Position numbers and translations under genes: made by a program. DNA of 7,908 nt from Candidatus Dojkabacteria bacterium (lineage in GTDB: Bacteria > Patescibacteriota > Dojkabacteria > GCA-002793355). The stretch's first letter is position 1. Each line of letters starts with the position of its first letter. The stretch covers positions 1 to 7,908 of the forward strand of contig WFZN01000003.1 of NCBI GenBank assembly GCA_015489555.1, in the 5' to 3' direction. Positions 1-6,116 of this stretch are shown piece by piece. The notes under the pieces are model-generated. The model was not told the origin of the DNA. It saw nothing but the letters and a program-made list of their open reading frames with translations, and made no database searches.

Positions 1-792
1 GTAACGCTTGGTACTATTTTTTCGTATATTTTTAAAAAGCAGCCAGCAACTATAGAAAGTGCTAATAATAGACTAGTAAAAGTATCTAGTAACGCAGAAA
101 GCCCAGAGTTTAAAGATTCTAAAACCAAGGTTAATAGTGATTCTAAAGAAACTAGTGACAACCAGCAAAGTAATAGTAATAACAACAAGCAAGATATCCC
201 AAGTCAAGAGCTTGACAACACAGTAAGCAACCAGGAGTCTATAGATTTAACCTCATACAATGTAATTAGTGCAAAACTTACACAGAGCTTATACAGTAAT
301 AATTTTGCTTTAACCCAAGATAAATCTGGTGTTATATCTAAAAAGGATAACAAAACCTTGTTTAGTTTTAACAACGAAACAATTATGCAATATATTTATT
401 ACCCATATTACAAGGTATTTTTTGTGTTAACCAAAGATAATAAGGCAGACGCATGGAATTTCTACCAAGTAGATACAGTAGCGCAAGTTACACCTAGAAA
501 GCTTTATACTTATATTTCAGCAGCCTATAAAGTTGTAGATTTTTTGGTGTTTCCTAATAGTATACAAGAAGGAATACCACTAACGCAATTTGTTTTACTG
601 CTTGTGTATCAAAAGAAAAACGCTTTTAACTTTCAAGTAAGATATGTAAATTTTAATAAAACAGACTACAAAATATACACATATAGTGGCCAATTTGAAG
701 ATATTTTAGATGTTTTGTTAAAAAATAATGCACTAACAGTTGTAATAAAAACCGGAAAGCAAAACATTACAGTAGACTATAAGTTAAAGTAA
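1..792 (+). CDS. Membrane-anchored protein of unknown function, 5'-truncated
   Basis: The reading frame is open from base 1 to the TAA at 790-792, giving 263 visible residues; the true start lies left of the window. Visible residues 1-11 (VTLGTIFSYIF) followed by KK look like the end of a transmembrane helix. Residues about 19-80 are a low-complexity linker rich in Ser, Asn, Gln, Lys and Glu, without cysteine. Residues about 81-263 form a Tyr/Phe-rich domain with alternating hydrophobic residues, which suggests beta structure. No LPXTG, catalytic motif or known family is recognisable. The inferred topology is a membrane anchor, a flexible spacer and a globular domain outside the membrane. A TTG at 358 could act as a start but lies inside the domain, so I do not use it. 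The gene ends 12 bases before cysS on the same strand, so co-transcription is likely. Function is unknown. Confidence 0.75.
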   Translation, partial: VTLGTIFSYIFKKQPATIESANNRLVKVSSNAESPEFKDSKTKVNSDSKETSDNQQSNSNNNKQDIPSQELDNTVSNQESIDLTSYNVISAKLTQSLYSNNFALTQDKSGVISKKDNKTLFSFNNETIMQYIYYPYYKVFFVLTKDNKADAWNFYQVDTVAQVTPRKLYTYISAAYKVVDFLVFPNSIQEGIPLTQFVLLLVYQKKNAFNFQVRYVNFNKTDYKIYTYSGQFEDILDVLLKNNALTVVIKTGKQNITVDYKLK

Positions 793-804
793 AAATAATA
801 GAAT

Positions 805-2454
805 ATGGACAATCTGGCAAGTATTCCTTTAAGGCTTTATTCAACAGATAAGAAAAAAATAGTGCCGTTTAAACCGCAAGATAAAAGCCTTGTACGTATG
901 TATTCCTGTGGCCCAACTGTATACGACTATACACATATAGGGCATGCTCGTACCTATGTTTTAACAGATATTTTAAAGCGAGTACTATACCTGTGGGGGT
1001 ATAAAATTAAGCATGTAATGAACATTACAGACGTAGGTCACTTAACGAGTGATGATGATCTGGGTCAAGATAAATTACTTAAGGCATATTACAGAGAAAA
1101 GAAAAAGGGTAAAAAGCTTACAATTTGGGACATTATTAATTATTACACAAACGACTTTTTAACTATTCTTAAAAAATTAAACATAGTAATGCCAGACGTT
1201 ATGCCGCGGGCTACAGAGCATGTGCCTGATATGATAAAAGCTGTACAGAAATTATTAGAGAAAGGATACGCTTATAAAACCTCTCAAGCAATTTATTTTC
1301 ATGTGCCAAAGTTTAAAGAGTATACAAAGTTGTTTCCTCAGGCACTTGATGAAAAGATTATTGGTGCGCGTGAGGGAGTAAATGTTGATACTGAAAAAAA
1401 ACATCCTGCAGATTTTCGCTTGTGGCAACTTGATCAGCCAAATCACTTGCTTTTGTGGGATACCCCTTGGGGTAAGGGCTTTCCAGGCTGGCATATTGAG
1501 TGCTCTGTTATGTCAACCAAGCACTTGGGGGATACTTTAGACATTCACACAGGAGGGGAAGATCACATATTTCCGCATCATACTAATGAAATAGCCCAAA
1601 GTGAAGCACTAACATGTAAGCCATTTTCGCGTTACTGGATTCATTTTTACCATCTTATGGTAAACGGTAAAAAGATGTCAAAAAGCCTTGGCAATTACTA
1701 TAGGCTGGTAGATTTGGAGGAAAAAGGTTTTAAACCAGAGCACTTAAGAATGTTGTTTTTAAATACCCATTATAGAAAACGCATGAATTTTACCTTAGAG
1801 GCTCTTGATTCAGCAAAAGAAGCTTATAACACATTAATAGAGCATTATCAGGTGCTACGCTCATTAAGGGTTTTAGATATTATTGATGTATTGGTTGCGG
1901 GTAAGTTAGATAAAACAGATTTTGAAGTTGACATGTCAAGAATTTTACAAGATCCGTTGCTTGGGTTGTTTACTAACAAAGCTGTGGTGCCTCCTACTAT
2001 AAGTAACTTTTTAAGTGCTGCAAGGGCATTAAAGGTAGAAAAGATATTTAGCGACATATTTGAGCAGTTTTTGGAGAAAATATCTAATGATTTAAATATT
2101 CCTCAAGCAGTATCTGTTTTATGGAAGGGTATAAAAAATCATAGCTTAGACTATAAAGTTAGATTGTTGCTAGTAGCTATTTTTAACAGAGTGTTTGGGG
2201 TAAAACTTGTACCATTTTATACTGCGTTTGAGTTAGTCTTACAAAATGAACATGGTAATAAGCAGCTCCTGGAGGTTTTAAACACTGTTTTTACTATAAA
2301 GAAAGCAAAAATTAACAAAAATTTTAAAGAGGCTGATTTACAAAAGGCTCAACTTGTTAAAAAATTAAAAGAGTATTTAGATACAAACAGTGTTAAAATC
2401 GTAGATATAATAAAGCCAACTAAGATTAGTGTGCCTGTTATAGTTGATGAGTAA
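805..2454 (+). CDS. cysS: Cysteinyl-tRNA synthetase (CysRS)
   Basis: This class I aminoacyl-tRNA synthetase charges tRNA-Cys with cysteine in the cytoplasm. The signature CGPTVY is at residues 35-40, the HIGH motif is exactly H44-I-G-H47, and KMSKS is at 290-294. The four zinc ligands expected for CysRS are present: C35, C233 (in GWHIEC), H258 and E262 (in FPHHTNE). The motif NITDVGH (73-79) follows in the catalytic fold. The C-terminal helical domain is recognisable by SNDLNIP (about 427-433) and by KINKNFKEAD (502-511), which matches the family's A-R-x-x-K-x-(W/F)-x-x-A-D pattern. At 549 residues it is longer than E. coli CysRS (461). Much of the excess is an apparent insertion of roughly 60 residues around 355-420. 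The ATG start at 805 fits the family N-terminus, although no Shine-Dalgarno precedes it. The 3' end overlaps sppA. Confidence 0.97.
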   Translation: MDNLASIPLRLYSTDKKKIVPFKPQDKSLVRMYSCGPTVYDYTHIGHARTYVLTDILKRVLYLWGYKIKHVMNITDVGHLTSDDDLGQDKLLKAYYREKKKGKKLTIWDIINYYTNDFLTILKKLNIVMPDVMPRATEHVPDMIKAVQKLLEKGYAYKTSQAIYFHVPKFKEYTKLFPQALDEKIIGAREGVNVDTEKKHPADFRLWQLDQPNHLLLWDTPWGKGFPGWHIECSVMSTKHLGDTLDIHTGGEDHIFPHHTNEIAQSEALTCKPFSRYWIHFYHLMVNGKKMSKSLGNYYRLVDLEEKGFKPEHLRMLFLNTHYRKRMNFTLEALDSAKEAYNTLIEHYQVLRSLRVLDIIDVLVAGKLDKTDFEVDMSRILQDPLLGLFTNKAVVPPTISNFLSAARALKVEKIFSDIFEQFLEKISNDLNIPQAVSVLWKGIKNHSLDYKVRLLLVAIFNRVFGVKLVPFYTAFELVLQNEHGNKQLLEVLNTVFTIKKAKINKNFKEADLQKAQLVKKLKEYLDTNSVKIVDIIKPTKISVPVIVDE

Positions 2455-3625
2455 AGAGACTGTTAAAAGAGCTGTTAGCACAAAGCTTTTAACTGAAAAA
2501 GATGTACAAAAGGGTTTTTCAAAATTTAGAATGTTTTTTAGACAAAAAATAAAAGATAATCCCCGTGAAGAGGGCATTATTTCAAGGCTGTTAAAAGGTT
2601 TTTATAGATTTTGGACTATATCTTTTATGCTACTTTTGTTTTTGGGCTCAATACTTGCCTTTGCTGACTCTTCTGCGGCAGATCAGTACCGCGATATATA
2701 CGTAAGTTCGCAACCAGTTTTTATATGGAGCAAAAACACCAATAAACTTTTACCAATTGATTCAGATAAAGCCCAGCAGATATTATCAGAGCATGATATT
2801 GATGATTTGCCAAAAATAGGAACCGTTAGTTTGGCAGGAAGCATTGTGCAAAATTGTGGCATTAGCTTATTCGGAGAAGAAAATGCGGGTTTAATATGCG
2901 CAAATGAGTTTTTACAGTTTGTAGATTATGCAAAGTATAATCAGAAGCTCTTAGGATTAGTGCTTAATATAAATTCTCCAGGTGGTGAGCTTACTGCGTC
3001 AGACATTATTTACAAGTCCATAAAAGATGCAACAAAATATATGCCAGTTTATGTGTTTGTTTCTGATATGATTGCCTCAGGAGGCGTTTATATTAGCGTT
3101 CCAGCTACTAAGATATACGCAAGCTCTTATGCCGCAATTGGTAATATTGGGGTTTTGGCTCAGTTTTTAGATTATAGGGAGTTTTTTAAAAAACTTGGTA
3201 TAAAAGAAGTGCGTTTTGTAAGCAGCAGTGCAAAGTATAAGGCAATGGATGGTTTACTTGATGGAAATACAGGGGACATTGAAGATAAATATTTTCAAGA
3301 GATATTAGATGCTGGAGAAAAGCGGTTTCATTTTGTTGTCAAGTCAAATAGGCCTATAAAGCAAAAAGATATTGTATTTAGTGGGTTAATATTTAGTGCT
3401 GTTAAGGCTAAAGAGTTTGGTTTGATTGATGATATTGTAGATAATCAATCGGAGGTATTAAAAGATTTGCTAAAGCAGGTAGATTCTTCTGAGCCGTATG
3501 TTGTAGTATACCAGTATAGTTATGGTAAAAAGGAGAGTTTATTAGGACTACCTATTAAGTTTGTTAAAAAGTTTAATAGTTTGGTAAGAGGAGGGGGTAA
3601 GGAATATAGGCTTTTGGTAAGGTAG
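2447..3625 (+). CDS. sppA: Signal peptide peptidase SppA-type serine protease (S49 family), membrane-anchored
   Basis: S49 peptidases cut residual signal peptides and other membrane-associated peptides with a Ser-Lys dyad. The ATG at 2447 gives 392 residues; a TTG directly upstream at 2444 would add one. Residues 1-54 are a basic cytoplasmic tail. A single transmembrane helix spans about 55-73 and ends in AFA-D, so cleavage like a signal peptide is possible but anchoring is more likely. INSPGG lies at 175-180. The probable nucleophile is S211 in IASGGVY, and the probable general base is K265 in AKYKAMDG. Their spacing of 54 is close to the 52 of B. subtilis SppA (S147/K199). The usual GSIG motif reads GNIG. 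Length and a single S49 domain match the short, Bacillus-type form rather than the duplicated E. coli form. The start overlaps the cysS end by 8 bases (ATGAGTAA), which suggests translational coupling. Confidence 0.93.
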   Translation: MSKETVKRAVSTKLLTEKDVQKGFSKFRMFFRQKIKDNPREEGIISRLLKGFYRFWTISFMLLLFLGSILAFADSSAADQYRDIYVSSQPVFIWSKNTNKLLPIDSDKAQQILSEHDIDDLPKIGTVSLAGSIVQNCGISLFGEENAGLICANEFLQFVDYAKYNQKLLGLVLNINSPGGELTASDIIYKSIKDATKYMPVYVFVSDMIASGGVYISVPATKIYASSYAAIGNIGVLAQFLDYREFFKKLGIKEVRFVSSSAKYKAMDGLLDGNTGDIEDKYFQEILDAGEKRFHFVVKSNRPIKQKDIVFSGLIFSAVKAKEFGLIDDIVDNQSEVLKDLLKQVDSSEPYVVVYQYSYGKKESLLGLPIKFVKKFNSLVRGGGKEYRLLVR

Positions 3626-3657
3626 GGGTGCGCTCCAGCGAAGCTGGAGCGCACCCC
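3625..3657. repeat. Perfect 15-bp GC-rich inverted repeat; possible terminator or dispersed REP-like element
   Basis: Left arm 3625-3639 (GGGGTGCGCTCCAGC) pairs without mismatch to 3643-3657 (GCTGGAGCGCACCCC) around a GAA loop. It starts on the final G of the sppA TAG stop. Position and stem strength suit transcription termination between the two operons. However, no T-tract follows on the + strand, and on the - strand the bases past the stem are mixed, so it is not a canonical intrinsic terminator. GC richness continues to about 3676, out of keeping with the AT-rich surroundings, which would fit an inserted mobile palindrome. The structure is certain; the role is inferred. Confidence 0.85.
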
Positions 3658-3703
3658 CAACCTGACAGGGGCGACCAAACACTCCTTTTATACACAGACA
3701 AAC

Positions 3704-3732
3704 TTGTACAATTTCCTTATATGACTTATAAT
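3704..3732 (+). promoter_or_regulatory. Sigma70-type promoter for the rpsA operon
   Basis: A perfect -10 box TATAAT (3727-3732) lies 17 bases after TTGTAC (3704-3709), which matches the TTG of the -35 consensus. A start site near 3739 would give a leader of about 45 bases. It lies between the hairpin after sppA and the strong ribosome site of the S1 gene, as expected for the start of a new transcription unit. Confidence 0.7.
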
Positions 3733-3767
3733 AATTGTTATCTGTGTTAACATAACTTAAAACACAC

Positions 3768-3775
3768 AAGGAGGT
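3768..3775 (+). promoter_or_regulatory. Strong Shine-Dalgarno site of the S1 gene
   Basis: AAGGAGGT lies 8 bases before the ATG at 3784 and fixes that start. It is the only near-consensus ribosome-binding site in front of any gene in the window. The other visible starts have none, or at most a weak AAGGGG (5295-5300) before the gene at 5313. Confidence 0.88.
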
Positions 3776-3783
3776 AATCTGTA

Positions 3784-5037
3784 ATGTCAGATTTACAGTT
3801 TACAAAAATAAAAGACGACGTTTTACGTCAAAAACTAGAAAAAAGTTTAAAACAATTTAAACCCTACAAACCAGGAGATTTTACGTGGGGAAAAGTCGTT
3901 TATAAGTCAGATAATGTATTACTTGTTGACATTGGAGCGCGGGCGGAAGGTGTTATAGATGGGCGTGAACTTAAAGCTTTAGGCAAAAAGGAATTTAAAA
4001 AGCTAAAAGAGGGTGACAAAATCTTGGTTTATGTTGTAACTCCAGAAGCAAGAGATGGAAGCGTAGTGTTATCCATACAACAAGCAAAAGCCTATCAAGA
4101 TTGGATAGAGCTTGAACAAGCTAAAAAAGAAGGGAAAGTACTAAAAGTAAAAGTAGTAGAAGTAAACAGTGGGGGCTTAATATGTGAGCTACCAAGCGGT
4201 ATTAGGGGGTTTGTGCCATTAAGTCAGGTTGACCCAACCAGAGTATTTGACTCAACCAAAAAACATTATGGTAAAGACGTAATGTCAGAGGTTCAGAAAA
4301 AACTTGCTCACTTATTAGATGAGGAAATAGAAGTAAAAGTACTTGAAGTTGACCGCTCAAAAGGTAAGGTTATATTTTCTGAAAAAGCCGTAGTTTTTGA
4401 AGACAAACTAGGTATAAAAGCTACTGTATCACCAGATAAACTAGTACCAGGGCAAATACTTGATGCAGTTGTAACAGCCCTGACACCCTTTGGAATATTT
4501 GTAAATGCAGCAGGTGTTGAAGGGTTAGTGCACGTATCAGAACTTTCTTGGGATAAAGTAACCGATATAAGTAAGCTTTACAAAATAGGTGACAAAGTTA
4601 AGGTAATGGTATTAGACGTAGCAGATGGAGGCCGTAGAGTAGCATATAGCATAAAGCGATTAACTCCCGACCCATGGCTTAAAAAGATTAAAAAATACAA
4701 AGTAGGAGATGTTGTAGAAGGTACAGTAGAAGATATTGTTGACTTTGGAGCCTTTGTGCGCATAGAGGAAGGTATTAATGGATTAATACACATATCAGAG
4801 CTTTCAAACAGGCTTGTAAAACACCCAAAAGATATTGTAAAACCTGGCCAAAAGGTTAAGGTAGTAATATTGTCTATATCTGAAACTGCTCGACACTTAA
4901 GTTTAAGCTTAAAAAGAGTAGACCAAAAAACTGGTAAGGTGGTACAATCAGTTACAAGACGAGGTAACTACAAAAGTAAACTAAGTGTAAAAAATAATAC
5001 AGAGCCAGGTACCCAAGAGGGGCAAGAAAAAGAATAA
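3784..5037 (+). CDS. rpsA: Ribosomal protein S1-like, four S1 RNA-binding domains
   Basis: S1 binds mRNA on the 30S subunit and helps unfold it and place it for initiation. The 417-residue product has four OB-fold S1 domains at about 31-102, 117-203, 223-292 and 308-378. Domains 3 and 4 carry the clearest signatures: TPFGIFV...GLVHVSELS (234-255) and VDFGAFV...GLIHISELS (319-341). Domains 1 and 2 are more diverged, as in the ribosome-docking domains of longer S1 proteins, though that role is inferred. A basic, low-complexity tail (about 380-417) ends the protein. E. coli S1 has six domains and 557 residues; four-domain forms are common in Gram-positive and reduced genomes. It opens a new operon with its own promoter and a strong Shine-Dalgarno. 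rpmE follows after 23 bases. A paralogous S1-domain RNA-binding protein is possible, but size and context favour RpsA. Confidence 0.92.
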   Translation: MSDLQFTKIKDDVLRQKLEKSLKQFKPYKPGDFTWGKVVYKSDNVLLVDIGARAEGVIDGRELKALGKKEFKKLKEGDKILVYVVTPEARDGSVVLSIQQAKAYQDWIELEQAKKEGKVLKVKVVEVNSGGLICELPSGIRGFVPLSQVDPTRVFDSTKKHYGKDVMSEVQKKLAHLLDEEIEVKVLEVDRSKGKVIFSEKAVVFEDKLGIKATVSPDKLVPGQILDAVVTALTPFGIFVNAAGVEGLVHVSELSWDKVTDISKLYKIGDKVKVMVLDVADGGRRVAYSIKRLTPDPWLKKIKKYKVGDVVEGTVEDIVDFGAFVRIEEGINGLIHISELSNRLVKHPKDIVKPGQKVKVVILSISETARHLSLSLKRVDQKTGKVVQSVTRRGNYKSKLSVKNNTEPGTQEGQEKE

Positions 5038-5060
5038 AATAAAGACTAAAAGCAGAAAAA

Positions 5061-5303
5061 ATGAGAAAAGATATACATCCTAAATATCAGTATGTAATAG
5101 TAACTTGTGCAAATTGCGGAGCAAAATTTAAAATAGGTACAACATTGGCAAGTGATTTTCAAACTCCAGTTTGTTCAAAATGTCACCCCGCTTATACAGG
5201 TAAAGAATTAGAACTACGCAAGGTAGATAGAGTAGCTAAGTTTATGGCAAAACTTGAAAAAGCCAAACAACTTAAGGCAGGGCAAAAAAACAAGAAGGGG
5301 TAG
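5061..5303 (+). CDS. rpmE: 50S ribosomal protein L31, zinc-binding (C+) form
   Basis: L31 is a small protein of the large subunit that helps bridge the two subunits. The 80-residue product begins MRKDIHPKYQ, nearly the canonical MKKDIHPKY, which fixes the start. It contains CSKCHPAYTGK (38-48), the most conserved part of L31. C16, C19, C38 and C41 form a four-cysteine zinc site, so this is the zinc-containing form rather than the Cys-less one made under zinc starvation. The first pair is CxxC, whereas E. coli has CxC. A Lys-rich extension (about 60-80) follows the core. There is no clear Shine-Dalgarno. It lies 23 bases after the S1 gene and 9 bases before the next gene, so all three are probably one transcript. 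Confidence 0.96.
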   Translation: MRKDIHPKYQYVIVTCANCGAKFKIGTTLASDFQTPVCSKCHPAYTGKELELRKVDRVAKFMAKLEKAKQLKAGQKNKKG

Positions 5304-5312
5304 AATAGAATA

Positions 5313-6116
5313 ATGCATAAGGCGTTACAAGGTATAGCTCTTCAGTTTATATTAAAGCGAAATACTAATCCCATAGTACGCACAAGGCAGCTTATAAAAA
5401 AAGCATATTTACTAAACGTAGAAACAAAACAAGATTTATTAAAAAAGGTTAATAGCTTTGTTAAAAAGTATAATCTGTTTTTGTCAGACTGGAGTGATGT
5501 TTCCGTTATTAATGCTAACCTTGAGCCCGTAATACAACTTATTTATGTTTTAACACTGTTTGAGCAGCTTAAGCACTTTCAAAAATATAGGGGAGGTATT
5601 TACAGACATATAATAACTTCTGTTCTAAACATATCTACCCTAGTAAACACTCTGTTGCATACCCCAGGGGGTATAAAGTCTTATAAAAAGTTACCCGATT
5701 ACTTAATGTGTAATAAAACAAGAACCAAGTTATATGCTTGTTTATGCGATAGGTTTTCTAAACAGTATAATATCCCTGAAATTTTACTAGACAGTTCTGT
5801 ATTTTACACACACATTGTTACAAAGTCAGTTTACAATTGGCAGGATATTCCCCTATATTGGGTAGAAAAGCCCCTGTGCTATCTACTTTTTTATAAGCAG
5901 TTTACTAGTAATTTTAAACTTAAACCTGTTACAAAATTAAAAGATATTACCCCACACTTTTATTTTAAATACGTTAAAAGGTTTTATATAAAGCAAAGTA
6001 CAGTACACAAGCTTTCTAACTTTATTAGCAGTAAAAAAAGAGCTAAAAAATATCTACGCATTTTAGCAAAACGTCTAAAACTTTATGTAAAAAAGAAGCC
6101 AAAGTGGATCTACTGA
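5313..6116 (+). CDS. Strongly basic protein of unknown function in the S1-L31 operon
   Basis: I do not recognise this 267-residue protein. By hand count it has about 49 Lys/Arg against 13 Asp/Glu and is rich in Tyr, Leu and Phe. The last 70 residues are especially basic, with KKRAKKYLRILAKRLK at about 241-256 and a KKKPKWIY end. A hydrophobic stretch (about 70-85, EPVIQLIYVLTLFEQL) looks like an amphipathic or buried helix rather than a transmembrane segment. There is no signal peptide, and the five cysteines show no metal-site spacing. The ATG at 5313 is 9 bases after the rpmE stop, with a weak AAGGGG 12 bases upstream. It ends in TGA, with TAG two codons later, and overlaps the convergent gene by 7 bases. 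Charge and operon position suggest binding to RNA, DNA or the ribosome, but that is inference. In many genomes rpmE is followed by prfA, and this protein shows no release-factor GGQ motif. Confidence 0.75.
   Translation: MHKALQGIALQFILKRNTNPIVRTRQLIKKAYLLNVETKQDLLKKVNSFVKKYNLFLSDWSDVSVINANLEPVIQLIYVLTLFEQLKHFQKYRGGIYRHIITSVLNISTLVNTLLHTPGGIKSYKKLPDYLMCNKTRTKLYACLCDRFSKQYNIPEILLDSSVFYTHIVTKSVYNWQDIPLYWVEKPLCYLLFYKQFTSNFKLKPVTKLKDITPHFYFKYVKRFYIKQSTVHKLSNFISSKKRAKKYLRILAKRLKLYVKKKPKWIY

Noticed and set aside
358..360. TTG as the start of the first gene
   Set aside because: The frame is open to base 1 and the upstream part reads as a membrane segment plus linker; TTG has no Shine-Dalgarno.
1462..1473. 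Palindrome ACCCCTTGGGGT in cysS
   Set aside because: It falls on conserved TPWG codons of CysRS, so protein constraint explains it.
1255..1494. Minus-strand open frame inside cysS, and similar ones at 1848-2057, 2377-2577, 4578-4793 and 7113-7307 (+)
   Set aside because: All lie opposite well-supported genes and encode no recognisable domains; they are shadow frames.
3548..3769. Minus-strand open frame of 73 codons across the sppA end and the gene-free stretch
   Set aside because: It runs through the palindrome and the promoter, has no ribosome site and no recognisable protein features.
5659..5674. Inverted repeat ATACCCC-AG-GGGGTAT
   Set aside because: It lies within the coding sequence of the basic protein, has a 2-base loop and no T-tract; probably chance.
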